Positions 15,179 through 24,351 of a stretch of DNA of 64,000 bases are shown piece by piece. Position 1 is the stretch's first letter; each line of letters starts with the position of its first letter. A program made the translations under genes and the position numbers. Source of the DNA: Bin87 sp963665395 (lineage in GTDB: Bacteria > Chloroflexota > Dehalococcoidia > Lucifugimonadales > UBA3495); assembly GCA_963665395.2 (NCBI GenBank), contig OY762251.1, positions 496,001 through 560,000 of the forward strand, given 5' to 3'. The notes beneath the pieces are model-generated. The model had not been told where the DNA came from and did no database searches. It saw nothing but the letters and a program-made list of their open reading frames with translations.

Positions 15179-16703
15179 CCTAATATTACAACGACGGGTT
15201 CAGGGAGGCACGCCGGTAGCGGCATGGTGGGCGGCCCGGCGCTTGGCATGGGATAGTCTGGCCCGTTCGTTACGTTGCTGGACATTCAGCAAGCCATAGC
15301 AGCGACTCTTCCGGACCGAACCGTTCCTTTGGCATCGGCTCACGGACCACTCGGTACACCTGGGGTCTGGTGATCCGGGGCATCTTTTCCCTCCAGTCCT
15401 GTTGCAGGGTTAGCGGAAAAGCCCCGGCCAGCAGGCGCATGGTGATGTGATGTGATGTGATGTGATGTGATGATGCCAGCCCGCCCCGGCGCGGACTTCG
15501 CACTCGTCCCGCCCAACGGCGCTTTTCGCGGTCTCGAACTCGGTTGCGATGCGCCAGCGGGAGCCGCCCACGCAGGCCAGGGTTTCCAACGGCGTGTCCT
15601 CGGGAGCGTTGGAGAGGTAATAGCGGGGCTCGCTGCTGCCATCCCGGTTCTGGCGATAGATCGCCCCGAGGACCTCGCCCCGAGGACTTCGCCCGGTTGG
15701 CGTCGGTGGGTTACCCGCACTCGCTGGGCGCTGTACCGGTAGGCGCGGGGGCCCTGGCTGCCCTGGGCGATCGTGATCTCCCGCCTGCCATCTTCAGGGA
15801 TCGCGGCGGCCCGCTCCGCCATGGTCTGCCGTTGCCCGCCGCGCAACCTGGGCTTGCGGGGACGACCGTTGCCCTGGTACGGCGGATCGGTCCAAGTCGG
15901 TTCCAGCGGCCACACCGTCATGTCGGGCCGCGCGTCCCGAACGTAGCGCATCCCCATTGCCATTGCCATTGCCGCCAGGCCCTCCCGCAGCGGGGGCGAC
16001 ATCCCGCAGGCGCTATCTCCAGCCACCCATTGGGCCGCCAGCTGTCCCCGAGCCTGAGCCCCCGCCAGCCTCTCCAACGCCAACTCCGTCTGGCTCCGGC
16101 GCTCCCGACAGTCCGCTGGCGCCCCCGCCGCCGCGCAACGCTCCGGACCCACGATCCCCAGTCCATTCCCTGGGCAGGTACAGCCGCCGGTCCACCCGCG
16201 CCCGACCCTTGGGCCCCACATGGGCCAGAAACATCCCCGCCGGGCAGTTGGCGATCTTCCCCAACGCCCCGCAGCACTGCCGAGACACCCCCACCGACTT
16301 CACGCCCGGCTTGGGAAAGTCGCTGCCGTCCAGGGCCCATACCCCCGCCGGGTCTCCCAACCGAGGACCCAGATACTCCTGCAAACGGCCCATCACCAGG
16401 TCATCATCCCATGGGGACTCCGTGAGAAATCGTTGCAGCGACCGTGGCGACGACGCCACCGCTTCGGACAGGTTTTCCGCGTTGCGCCGCTCCTCAGACT
16501 GCGCCAGCAGGCCCGGGAGACAGTCCCGGCTCAGCTCCCGCGGCTGTTTGCGCCCCAAGGCTGGCGCAAAATAGTCGTGAAAATCCCGAAAGGCTTCGTA
16601 CACTCGCTCCAACGCCGCCGCATCCATCGCCCTGCCCCACCTCCTGAAGCCTTTCCTGATTTGAGCATCATCCTATCATCCCAACCGTCGTTGTAATACT
16701 AGG
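15179..16703. mobile_element. Decayed IS701-like insertion sequence
   Basis: About 1.5 kb bounded by 19-bp inverted repeats with one mismatch: the left end (15179-15197) and the right end (16685-16703) share a perfect inner 13-mer ATTACAACGACGG. The interior is a minus-strand transposase broken into three frames. No clear target duplication was found. Confidence 0.8.
15270..16627 (-). pseudogene. IS701-family transposase, multiply frameshifted
   Basis: The N-terminal part (from 16627) reads FHDYFAPALGRKQPRE, WALDGSDFPKPG and GKIANCPAGMFLAHVGPKGR, typical of IS701 transposases with the first catalytic Asp. After ~16190 the family sequence continues in a second frame (RSQTELALERL, WVAGDSACGMS, WPLEPTWTDPPY, REITIAQGSQGPRAYR), and from ~15680 in others, ending in LTLQQDWREKMPRITRPQVY near 15400. 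A run of five CACAT units (15441-15475 region) replaces what should be one, and ATTGCC is repeated near 15957-15975, so slippage caused part of the decay. Not functional. Confidence 0.88.
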
Positions 16704-16948
16704 GGAGGTGACAGTTCGTATTGTACTGCTGATCCCCGACGCATGGCGCAAGGCGAAAGCGAGAAGGACGCGAAGAAGAACGCAAGCGCGTCAAGAGCAT
16801 CATAGCCTAGCACGCAAAGCGGGGACCCAGCCACGGGAGCGCTTACCATCAGCCCGGAGGGCGTAAGCCTGCTCAACGACCCCGACCAGCCTCCCCGCTA
16901 GCTCCCGGCAGGAATTGACACCCCGGGCTGCGCGCTGATAAGTTGAAT

Positions 16949-17104
16949 CCACCCCCCAGCGGGTGATGCCGCTGGCCCGACGCGCCCACAAGGAGGCGTC
17001 TTCTTTTATATCTATATCATCCGCAGCCACCCCCGCCAACTGCGCCACCCAACGGCCCCAATCCTGACCATCCGTAAAATCCCGAAAATCCCGCTTCCGA
17101 CAAA
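16949..17104. repeat. Intergenic repeat with terminator-like hairpin, copy 2
   Basis: Second copy of the 14046-14190 block: GCTGGCCCGACGC, the hairpin ending at 17000, TTCTTTTATAT, then CGGCCCCAATCC and AAAATCCCG motifs. The 16704-17617 interval holds no gene I can support; it consists of this block, the element at 17050-17458 and short unplaced sequence. Confidence 0.6.
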
Positions 17105-17458
17105 CTGACACCCGTCCCCTTGACCACTCCCTATCAGAACATATATCCTAATACCGTCTAGGCAAAACAGCTGTTTCATCCAATCTCAAAACCCAAAAGG
17201 CAGGATTTCACTTCGACGGCCAACCCCGTCAGTTTCCAAATCGCAACCGGTCGCACTCGGCAAGGCTCTGTTAGACCCGACCCACCTCACCATGATTGCT
17301 GGCTGGACCACCGGGACTGTCCGTGCCCGCGCGCCGGTGCGCCTCTGGCGTACTGAGTACACGAAAAAGTAGGGAAAAATAGTTGCGTACCCAACCGGCC
17401 GTATGCTGACAACGAAGTGAAATCCTGCCTTTCACCCCAAAATCCAAAGGAGGCCAAG
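17050..17458. repeat. Composite noncoding repeat, family C, copy 1
   Basis: About 400 bp that recurs in reverse complement at 30788-31225. The core is bounded by a perfect 20-bp inverted repeat, AAAGGCAGGATTTCACTTCG (17196-17215) and its complement (17413-17432). Outside the core, TATCCTAATACCGTCTAGGC and GTTTCATCCAATCT are also shared. No protein is encoded. It looks like a large miniature-transposon-like unit. Confidence 0.8.
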
Positions 17459-17617
17459 TAAAAATCCAAAATCCCGTCCATCCTGTGCCTCCATGAAAAA
17501 CCCACCCCTCGCTACCCGGAACGCACCGTCCTTGCCGCCGTCCCCGGCCCCTGCTAAACTTGCGCCATCACACCACCCGCATCGCGCACGCAGTCGCTAA
17601 CGCAAGGAGAGGCCGCT

Positions 17618-18862
17618 ATGCTGATTGGCCATTTCACCGAACAGCCCTGGCAGGATGAAAACTCCGGCCTCATGGGCACCCAGAGTACCGACCTGGGCAT
17701 CTCCAACAGCCACTATCGCCCGGACATCGGCGCCCAACTCTACAACCGCTACCTCGACGAAAAGGTCTATGCCGAGGAGATGGGCTTCGACGCCGTGATG
17801 CTCAACGAGCACCACTCCACGCCCTTCTGTATGCAGGGTGTAACCAACGTCGGCGCCTCCATCCTCGCCCGCATCACCAACAAGGTCAAAATCATCATCC
17901 TCGGCAACGTCCTCCCCATCTGGGATGACCCCCTATGGCTCGCCGAGCAGCTGGCCATGATCGACATGATCTCCCACGGCCGCCTGGTGTCCGGCTTCGT
18001 CCGCGGCGGCGGACGCGAAAGCTGGTCCCACAACTCGCCGCCCAACTTCAACCGCGAGCGGTTTGAGGAAGCCCACGATCTCATCCTCAAAGCCTGGACC
18101 GAGGACGGCCCCTGGCGCTGGGAGGGCAAGCACTTCCACTACCGCTACGTCAACCCCTGGGCCCGCCCCTTGCAGGAACCCCACCCGCAAATCTGGATCC
18201 CCTCCACCGTTTCCGTCGAGACCGTCCGGTGGTGCGCCGAGCATCGCTACCCCCTGGTCCTCCTCGCCACTCGCCTGGAGCCCACCCGCGAAGCCTTCCA
18301 GCTCTACCACGACACCGCCGCCGAGCATGGCTACGAGTCCGGCACCCAGAACGTCGCTTACCTGTGGAAGGTCCACGTTGACGAGACCGAGGAACTGGCC
18401 GAGGAAGTCGGCCGCAAGTACCTCTCCGGCGTCAGCAACCCCTTCCTGGCCGGCAACGAGGGCGGCATCAATCCCGCCATTATGAACCTGCCCGGTCACA
18501 CCTCCCGCACGTCGCGCCGCCTCTCCGCCGCCGCCTTCGGCCCCGCCGGACGCTTCGGCACCAACCGCCGCCCCTTCGAGGACCAGGTCGCCGACAGCAC
18601 CATCATCACCGGCACCCCCAAGACCGTCATCCCCAAGATCCGCGAGGTGCTGGAATACCTGCGCCCCGGCAGCGTCTTCTTCTGGGACGGCGACGGCGCC
18701 ATGACCCACGAGGACCAGATGCGCAGCCTCCGCCTCATGGGCGAGGAAGTCATCCCCGCCGTCCGCGAGATGGGCAAGGAGCTGGAGCTCTACTCCCCCT
18801 TCGAGGTGGACGCCCGCACCAACCGGCCCATCGCGGAAACCGCCACCAACACCGCCGACTAA
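17618..18862 (+). CDS. LLM class flavin-dependent oxidoreductase
   Basis: A 414-residue bacterial-luciferase-like monooxygenase/oxidoreductase. Signatures: DEKVYAEEMGFDAVMLNEHH (strand-helix with the NEHH motif, residues ~48-67), DPLWLAEQLAMIDMISHGRL, GFVRGGGRE and PQIWIPSTVSVETVRWCAE. Such enzymes use FMN or F420; the substrate is unknown, and many are expected in SAR202-type Chloroflexota for recalcitrant organic matter. GGAG precedes the ATG. It is monocistronic, with a 28-bp palindrome just downstream. Confidence 0.9.
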   Translation: MLIGHFTEQPWQDENSGLMGTQSTDLGISNSHYRPDIGAQLYNRYLDEKVYAEEMGFDAVMLNEHHSTPFCMQGVTNVGASILARITNKVKIIILGNVLPIWDDPLWLAEQLAMIDMISHGRLVSGFVRGGGRESWSHNSPPNFNRERFEEAHDLILKAWTEDGPWRWEGKHFHYRYVNPWARPLQEPHPQIWIPSTVSVETVRWCAEHRYPLVLLATRLEPTREAFQLYHDTAAEHGYESGTQNVAYLWKVHVDETEELAEEVGRKYLSGVSNPFLAGNEGGINPAIMNLPGHTSRTSRRLSAAAFGPAGRFGTNRRPFEDQVADSTIITGTPKTVIPKIREVLEYLRPGSVFFWDGDGAMTHEDQMRSLRLMGEEVIPAVREMGKELELYSPFEVDARTNRPIAETATNTAD

Positions 18863-18885
18863 CCCATCAAACCGGCGAATATGCT

Positions 18886-18913
18886 GTAGGGGCGAATAAT
18901 TATTCGCCCCTAC
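18886..18913. repeat. 28-bp perfect palindrome
   Basis: Identical arms to the copy at 10734-10761 (GTAGGGGCGAATAA). It lies between the convergent ends of the LLM oxidoreductase and Uma2 genes and might fold at the 3' end of either transcript. Confidence 0.9.
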
Positions 18914-18943
18914 GTTATTTTCAGCCCATATTGTTCGGAAACG

Positions 18944-19525
18944 CTACCGCCGCACCCGCGCCGGATGCTCGAACAGCCGCGCCAAAGGCAGGCTGAACTC
19001 CGGGAACAACGGCGTCGTCAGCGTGTCGGCAGCCGTCAGTACCGCCCGCTCCCGATAGCGTCCATCGTCGCCCAATTCCAATTGGGTAAGAGCGTCGGAC
19101 GCGCCGTCCAGGATCCAGTACTCCGGGATGCCGGCAGCTCCGTATAACTGCCGCTTGCGCACTAAATCGCTGATGCGGTTTGACGACAAAACTTCAATCA
19201 CGATGTCCGGTGCGCCGTTGACGGTCGTGGCCCCAATAATGGCCGCTCGCTCGGCGCGGATGACGATAATATCCGGACCCAGCGCGCTATCAACCCATAG
19301 AGCAAGGCCCGCCTCGTGCATCACTATGCCCAGACCGGGTTCTGCTATTTGATGCCAGAGAAACGCAACCAGCGCGGCCGTCAGGATTTGGTGATCCGGG
19401 ATAGGAAACGCAGCCACAATGACCACTCCGTCCAAAAGTTCACAACGTTGCTCCATTTCGGGCAAGTCCAGAAATTCCGCCAAAGTCATTCGGGTGCCCA
19501 TCCTGATTTCCGGTGTAGTCGACAT
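18944..19525 (-). CDS. Uma2 family protein (tandem array, third gene)
   Basis: A 193-residue Uma2 protein: MTLAEFLDLPEMEQRCEL at the N-terminus, GPDIIVIRAERA, APDIVIEVLSSNR and KRQLYGAAGIPEYWILDG carry the PD-(D/E)xK core residues. It is closely similar to the next two genes, and the three lie head to tail on the minus strand with matching intergenic sequence, so they arose by tandem duplication. The start at 19525 has GAGGAGAG upstream; earlier in-frame codons belong to the intergenic repeat. Confidence 0.88.
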   Translation of the reverse strand: MSTTPEIRMGTRMTLAEFLDLPEMEQRCELLDGVVIVAAFPIPDHQILTAALVAFLWHQIAEPGLGIVMHEAGLALWVDSALGPDIIVIRAERAAIIGATTVNGAPDIVIEVLSSNRISDLVRKRQLYGAAGIPEYWILDGASDALTQLELGDDGRYRERAVLTAADTLTTPLFPEFSLPLARLFEHPARVRR

Positions 19526-19577
19526 GACAACTCTCCTCGTTCCAACGCTCTGCTGTCGCCCTACCATCCGGCAACGG

Positions 19578-20162
19578 CTACTGCCGGATGCGCGTCGGAT
19601 GCTCAAACAGCCGCGTCAAAGGCAGGCTGAACTCCGGGAACCGCGGCGTGGTCAACGTGTCGGCGGCGGTCAGCACGGCCCGCTCCCGGTACAACCCGTC
19701 ATCCCCCAATTCCAGCAGGGTAAGCGTGTCGGCGGCGCCGTCCAAAATCCAGTACTCCGGGATGCCGGCAGCTTCGTATAACTGCCGCTTGCGCACTAAA
19801 TCGCTGCTGCGGTTCGACGACAGAACTTCAACCACGATGTCGGGTGGGCCGCCGTCAATGACGGTTGGGCCAATGATGCCGACACGCTCTGCCCGCACGG
19901 CTACGATGTCCGGGCCCAAAGCGCTGTTGTCCGATACGACGACGCCGGCCACCTGATATACGATGCCCTGCCCGGTTTCCATTATCTGCTGGAACATATA
20001 GCTGCTCAAAACCGTAGCCAGAATTTGGTGGTCGGGAATCGGGAAAGCGGCCATGTACACCACTCCGTCAATGAGTTCGCAACGCTGCTCCTGCTGGGGC
20101 AAGTCCAGAAACTCCGCCAAAGTCATTCGGACTCCCGTCCTGATTTCCGGTGTAGTTGTCAT
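19578..20162 (-). CDS. Uma2 family protein (tandem array, middle gene)
   Basis: A 194-residue Uma2 protein, the closest relative of the gene at 18944-19525 (shared MTLAEFLDLP, SNRxSDLVRKRQLY and GIPEYWILDG blocks). Putative nuclease core: GPDIVAVRAERV, PPDIVVEVLSSNR and the conserved Lys in VRKRQLY. Divergence is highest in residues ~60-85, which face the substrate in the fold. Its start at 20162 follows GGAGAG. Confidence 0.88.
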   Translation of the reverse strand: MTTTPEIRTGVRMTLAEFLDLPQQEQRCELIDGVVYMAAFPIPDHQILATVLSSYMFQQIMETGQGIVYQVAGVVVSDNSALGPDIVAVRAERVGIIGPTVIDGGPPDIVVEVLSSNRSSDLVRKRQLYEAAGIPEYWILDGAADTLTLLELGDDGLYRERAVLTAADTLTTPRFPEFSLPLTRLFEHPTRIRQ

Positions 20163-20214
20163 GCAACTCTCCTAGTTCCAACGCTCTACTGTCGCCATAC
20201 CATCCGGCGGTGGC

Positions 20215-20796
20215 CTACTGCCGGATGCGCGCCGGGTGCTCAAACAACTGCGCCAACGGCAGGCTGAACTCCGGGAACAGTGGGGTAGTCAATGTGTCGG
20301 CAACCGTAAGTACGGCACGCTCCCGGTACACCCCGTCATCACCCAATTCCAGCGGCGTGAGCGTGTCGGCGTCGCCGTCCAGAATCCAGTATTCCGGCAC
20401 TCCGGCGGCAGCATACCACTGGCGTTTGTCCACCAGATCGCGATTGCGGTCGGTGGACAGCGCTTCCACCACGATGTCCGGGGCGCCGTTCACCCATACC
20501 CGGCCCAGCATTTCGGCTCGGCTGGAACGTACAACGATGATGTCCGGCGCAAGGTAATCCTCTGCGGTCAGCAGAAGATTCACCGAGCTGTAGGCGTGAG
20601 CGACGCCGGCCAGCGTCAACTGGTCAAACAGGTACTTCCACAGCAAATGCACCAGAAATTGGTGGTCAAGGGCCGGTTCAGGCATTATGTACAGCACTCC
20701 CCTGTGCAGTTCACAGCGCGGCTTCCTTTCCGGAAGGTCGCAAAATTCCTCGGGGGTCATCCGCATACCGCTGTAAATCCCGGTCGTCGTAGTCAT
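20215..20796 (-). CDS. Uma2 family protein (tandem array, first gene)
   Basis: A 193-residue Uma2 protein, the most diverged of the three: MTPEEFCDLPERKPRCEL, APDIIVVRSSRAEM, APDIVVEALSTDRNRDLVDK and AAGVPEYWILDGDAD. The C-terminal ~60 residues stay nearly identical to the neighbours (AVLTVADTLTTPLFPEFSL), which could reflect gene conversion. It opens the array and lies 52 bases before the next member. Confidence 0.88.
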   Translation of the reverse strand: MTTTTGIYSGMRMTPEEFCDLPERKPRCELHRGVLYIMPEPALDHQFLVHLLWKYLFDQLTLAGVAHAYSSVNLLLTAEDYLAPDIIVVRSSRAEMLGRVWVNGAPDIVVEALSTDRNRDLVDKRQWYAAAGVPEYWILDGDADTLTPLELGDDGVYRERAVLTVADTLTTPLFPEFSLPLAQLFEHPARIRQ

Positions 20797-20847
20797 GACG
20801 TTCTGACCTCTCGTGAGCGCATCCGCGGGCTTGGGCGGACCTGCATT

Positions 20848-21957
20848 CTACCCCAAGCTTACCCGCCGACCCTCGTCGCTGGCCTGCCGGATGGCGTCGA
20901 TGAACCGGTGCAGGCCCACGGCGTGGTCAAAGTCCGGCACCCCCGGCTCGCCGTTGTCGGTGCCCCGGATGGACGCCGCAAACTGGCTGTACAGCTGCCC
21001 CACGTTGTAGGCCGCGCCGCCGGGTATCTCCGGAGCCAGGTGCAACTCCTCCGCCGGCGTCAGGTCCTGGAGGTCGTTGCTGCCGCCCCGTGCGCCCCGG
21101 ATGGTCACCTGTTGCAACTGCGGCGAATCCACAGAAACCGCCACCAGCGTACCCTCTTCCCCATAGATTTCCATGCGATAACCGCTGCCGGCCCAGGCAG
21201 TGCTGCCGATCTGCACCGACCCCACGCCGCCGCTCTGGAGGTTGCCGCTAACCAGAACGTTGTCCGGCGATGTGACGGGCAGATCCTCGCCGGTATCGGT
21301 CTCGTGCCAGGTGGTCGCCTGGGTGCTGACCACGGTCGCCACGTCGGCGAACTCGCCAACCACGCTGCACAGGGCGTCGATGGTATGGCCGCAGGCGATG
21401 GTCAGGGTGTGCGCTCCCAACTCATCCTCACGCTGCCAGGTGCGACCGGAGTCCCGCGACAGCACGCCCTCTCTCATCAGCCTGACGTGACAGGTCATCA
21501 CCCGTCCCACGTACCCGTCGGCCACCAGGTTGCGCAGGTGGACGATGGCCGGATTGGCCCGCGCCTGCAAGCCCACCGCCGTCTTTACGCCCTGCTGTCG
21601 CGCCAGGTCGGCCATCTCAATGGCTTCGGCGGTGGTGCGTCCCAGCGGCCACTCGGTGAAGGTATGCTTGCCGGCCCGCAGTGCGGCGGTGGTCGGCTCG
21701 TAGTGTCGCGGCACCCGCAGGGAGATAGTCGCGGCCTCGATGTCGGCGTCGGCCAGCATCCGGTTGTAGTCGTCCCACGCGCTGCCCGCGTTGAATGCCC
21801 CCATGGCTTCATCAGCCGACTCCTGCCGCGTAGTGCAAACCGCGGCCAGGTCAAAATCAGGATGTGCCTGCAACGCCGGCAAATGCGCCCGCGGCGACCA
21901 CCCCTGGTGAATGTTCGCCCCAATCAGTCCAATGCGAATCTGCTGCTGCGTAGTCAT
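20848..21957 (-). CDS. Gfo/Idh/MocA family oxidoreductase
   Basis: A 369-residue NAD(P)-dependent dehydrogenase of the Gfo/Idh/MocA family. The N-terminal Rossmann loop is IRIGLIGANIHQGWSPRAHL; the family's EKP motif appears as the variant TEWPLGRT (~residue 100), and the C-terminal alpha/beta domain follows with CGHTIDALCSVVGEF. It probably oxidises a sugar or cyclitol, substrate unknown. CAGGAGG sits before the ATG at 21957. It is transcribed towards the Uma2 array. Confidence 0.9.
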   Translation of the reverse strand: MTTQQQIRIGLIGANIHQGWSPRAHLPALQAHPDFDLAAVCTTRQESADEAMGAFNAGSAWDDYNRMLADADIEAATISLRVPRHYEPTTAALRAGKHTFTEWPLGRTTAEAIEMADLARQQGVKTAVGLQARANPAIVHLRNLVADGYVGRVMTCHVRLMREGVLSRDSGRTWQREDELGAHTLTIACGHTIDALCSVVGEFADVATVVSTQATTWHETDTGEDLPVTSPDNVLVSGNLQSGGVGSVQIGSTAWAGSGYRMEIYGEEGTLVAVSVDSPQLQQVTIRGARGGSNDLQDLTPAEELHLAPEIPGGAAYNVGQLYSQFAASIRGTDNGEPGVPDFDHAVGLHRFIDAIRQASDEGRRVSLG

Positions 21958-22380
21958 AGCGGTGCCTCCTGTGGTCGGGAGATGCGGTAGTAGTTGAACA
22001 GGGTACGATGCGCCCATCGTAACACACGGGCAAATCTCCTAACGGACGACACGACAGACGCAACCGTCTGCCGCCGCTCCGGGCGAGAAAGCCTCCAGCG
22101 CGGCCAGCAAATCTGCGGCGACTGAAACCGCAATTCCCACTAACTCAGCCGGGCTGCGCATCGTTTGTTGGTATCTGACCGGGCTAACCAAGTCGTAATC
22201 TGCTATGTTGCGCAAATGAGATAGCTGTGCGAGCAGGCTCTGCACACGTCGCGCATTCCTGCTATTCAACGCACCGTACCGCTTGGTGAGCAGAGTGTGC
22301 CTGCTGCCTCGGCCTAACGGTGGGGCAGCAGGATAGTCTCTGAAATAGCGGCAACAAGCCTCGTGGTGCAGTCCGTAATA

Positions 22381-23276
22381 ACCTTTGGTGCTAGTTTGAG
22401 TTAATTTTGAAAATGCCACGAGGTTCCCTTATGCTGTGAGTTGACAACACCGCAGTGGAGGAACCTCGTGAACATCGCCGATTTTATCACCGAACTGTAC
22501 TGCAAGATAGACGACGCCCTGCCCGATGACGCGCCACAGCATCCCCAGGCCGTGCTCTCCCTTAGCGAACTCATCACCATCGGAGTGCTCCAGGCCATGA
22601 AGAACGTCGGTCAACGCGCCTTCTATCATTGGCTCCAGGACAACTATGGCGACCTGTTTCCCCAACTGCCCGAACGCTCCCGGCTCAACCGCCGCCTGGA
22701 AACTCAATCCTGTTGGGTCGGCTACTTCCTGGCCGAACCTACCGTGCTGGGAGTGGCCGACAGCTACGGCGTCGAACTGGGCCATCCGGTTCGCTCGGGC
22801 CGGGGCATCCACCAAGTGGGCCGGAAAGGCAAGTCCAATCACCGCTGGATCGTGGGCGGCAAACTCGGCATCGTCCTCAACCAGTGGGGTCGCATCGTCG
22901 CTTGGGATTGCCATACCGCAAACGTCCATGACCAGCGGTTTCTGCCCTTGCTGGCCAACTACGACGGCCAGATGATCATCCTGGCCGACACCGGCTTTCA
23001 CCGGGCCCAGGGGGACCCGGCCAACGTGAAAATCTGTCGTCGCGGCCAGTGGAACGTGCGGATGATCGTGGAAACCACCTTCTCGATGCTGACTAATGTC
23101 TGGAACAGCAAGCAGATGCGACACCTCACCTGGCGCGGATTTGAAGCGCACTTGAGCTACTTGACGGCCGCCTTCAACATCTTGGTGAACTGGAATGGTC
23201 TGGAACCCGACGAAAACGGACGCATTCACCGCTCCATTGCCCGCTTCACCCTCTGATACTAACTAGCACCAATGGT
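22381..23276 (+). mobile_element. IS982-family insertion sequence, intact
   Basis: An 896-bp element with terminal inverted repeats of about 16 bp (left ACCTTTGGTGCTAGTT, right end complement ACCATTGGTGCTAGTT) and a 5-bp target duplication TAATA (22376-22380 and 23277-23281). One transposase gene fills it. It interrupts a HEPN gene on the opposite strand. Confidence 0.88.
22468..23256 (+). CDS. IS982 family transposase
   Basis: A 262-residue DDE transposase. IS982 hallmarks: ITELYCKIDDAL at the N-terminus, FLAEPTVLGVADSYGVEL with the first catalytic Asp, GRKGKSNHRWIVGGKLGIVL, VAWDCHTANVHDQRFLPL, LADTGFH (second Asp) and ...RMIVETTFSML with the Glu. The GTG at 22468 preceded by GGAGG is the likely start; a TTG at 22441 is possible. 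The frame is intact, so the element may still be active. Confidence 0.9.
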   Translation: MNIADFITELYCKIDDALPDDAPQHPQAVLSLSELITIGVLQAMKNVGQRAFYHWLQDNYGDLFPQLPERSRLNRRLETQSCWVGYFLAEPTVLGVADSYGVELGHPVRSGRGIHQVGRKGKSNHRWIVGGKLGIVLNQWGRIVAWDCHTANVHDQRFLPLLANYDGQMIILADTGFHRAQGDPANVKICRRGQWNVRMIVETTFSMLTNVWNSKQMRHLTWRGFEAHLSYLTAAFNILVNWNGLEPDENGRIHRSIARFTL

Positions 23277-23367
23277 TAATAAAGCCGTCCGATTGCATTG
23301 CGGCACTCGGCTTCCGTACCTGCTGACGCTGCCAGCTGCATGCCCAGATAGTAGAAATCCAGGGGTC

Positions 23368-23787
23368 TCATATCTTCAGCGGCAAAATTTCGAAATGGAT
23401 CGTGTCCACGTAGTCATCCCTTTCGCGCTCCGTCCAGAAAGCCTCTTCATCAAAAACGGCGTCGCCGATTGCCCAGTCAGCTCGGCGCCATTCGTCTTTA
23501 TCCATATCGGCCCAAATGGCCAACACCAGCGAAGTATGGCCTGGCTCGTCGTAACTGTCCTCAGATTGGACGACGGTCGATTTGATGCGGTCGCCCAGAT
23601 GCCGGTGCGCGATTTCGTAGATACGCTGCAATGCCTTTACCCGGAACGGCGTGAGCAGCGCCTCGACATCGGGAGGGAAGTACAGCGGCAATTGCGGCGG
23701 TCGCTTTTTCGCGTCCACCGGAGTAAGGGTAATGGGTTTGCGTTTCTGCCGGGGCGACCCTGTTGGAGTTCGCGCATATTGAGCCAT
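23368..23787 (-). CDS. Hypothetical partner of the split HEPN gene
   Basis: A 139-residue protein directly upstream of, and overlapping by four bases, the interrupted HEPN gene. N-terminal ~30 residues are basic and proline-rich; then LTPFRVKALQRIYEIAHRHLGDRI and a strand-helix segment LVLAIWADMDKDEWRRADWA, ending in FEILPLKI. The position matches the first gene of HEPN/nucleotidyltransferase-type pairs, but the GSxxRxD signature of an active nucleotidyltransferase is absent. Role as antitoxin-like partner is inferred from context. Confidence 0.6.
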   Translation of the reverse strand: MAQYARTPTGSPRQKRKPITLTPVDAKKRPPQLPLYFPPDVEALLTPFRVKALQRIYEIAHRHLGDRIKSTVVQSEDSYDEPGHTSLVLAIWADMDKDEWRRADWAIGDAVFDEEAFWTERERDDYVDTIHFEILPLKI

Positions 23788-23807
23788 GATACGACCTCGC
23801 AGTTCAA

Positions 23808-24257
23808 TCAGTGTCCATTGATTGCGCCCATCAAAGCGGCCCCAAAGCGCTTGAGATGCTGGTACTCGGCGTCCGTTTTGGCAATCCAGTATGGGCCGCT
23901 CCCGGTGGCGCCGGCAAGTGAAAGGATGATAGTCAATTGCGCGTCCTCTGAGTTTGGAAGGGTCGGCACCGGCCCGGCTCGGAAATGGACTTTGGCGATG
24001 GATTCAACCGTGGTAACGGAGATGTAGCCAAGGTCATCGTCGTCATCATCCGCTTCAATGTCAATGATTGACCGGTCGGTGATGATAGCCAAATTCCCGT
24101 AGCCTTCATCCGCCGCCATGTAGAACGCTCGCACCGGCAACCCTGCTATAAGCTCCTTGCTCAAGTCCCAATACTCTTCAAACGCCTCCAGTTCGTTCTC
24201 TTCAATGGTTCGCTCGACCACGGTTTCCATCTGTTTGGTGTAATCACTGCCTGGCAT
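23808..24257 (-). CDS. Hypothetical protein
   Basis: A 149-residue acidic protein, not recognised. It has a helical N-terminus (TIEENELEAFEEYWDLSKEL), a strand-rich middle (LAIITDRSIIDIEADDDDDD, ISVTTVESIAKVHF) and an amphipathic C-terminus. The strand pattern with an acidic loop resembles PH-like or sensor domains but nothing firm. It precedes the HEPN-partner gene by 20 bases and may share its transcript. Confidence 0.6.
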   Translation of the reverse strand: MPGSDYTKQMETVVERTIEENELEAFEEYWDLSKELIAGLPVRAFYMAADEGYGNLAIITDRSIIDIEADDDDDDLGYISVTTVESIAKVHFRAGPVPTLPNSEDAQLTIILSLAGATGSGPYWIAKTDAEYQHLKRFGAALMGAINGH

Positions 24258-24351
24258 GACAATGGCTCCAACTTTCGCATTTCGGCAAGATACGGGCGTC
24301 TCGCGTATTTCGCATTATAACCATTGCCGACATAGATCGCAGACGTTGGAG

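Larger units (their letters stand above)
22039..23371 (-). pseudogene. HEPN-domain gene split by an IS982-like insertion
   Basis: The 5' part (23371 down to 23277) encodes MRPLDFYYLGMQLAASAG and ends in AIGRLY; the 3' part (22380 down to 22039) continues YYGLHHEACCRYF and ...LSHLRNIADYDL. Removing the IS and one copy of the 5-bp target duplication restores one open frame across AIGRLYYGLHHEA, the typical first HEPN helix, with the R-x-x-A-D-Y motif later. The start overlaps the stop of the upstream gene (23368-23787) by ATGA, so this was the second gene of a two-gene HEPN module. It is now presumably inactive. Confidence 0.85.

Noticed and set aside
15441..15475. Pentanucleotide run as a phase-variation switch
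   Set aside because: It lies in a transposase that is broken in several other places, so expansion or contraction could not restore function.
15544..16425. Plus-strand open frames over the IS701 remnant
   Set aside because: Pro/Arg-rich antisense of the broken transposase, which is recognisable on the minus strand.
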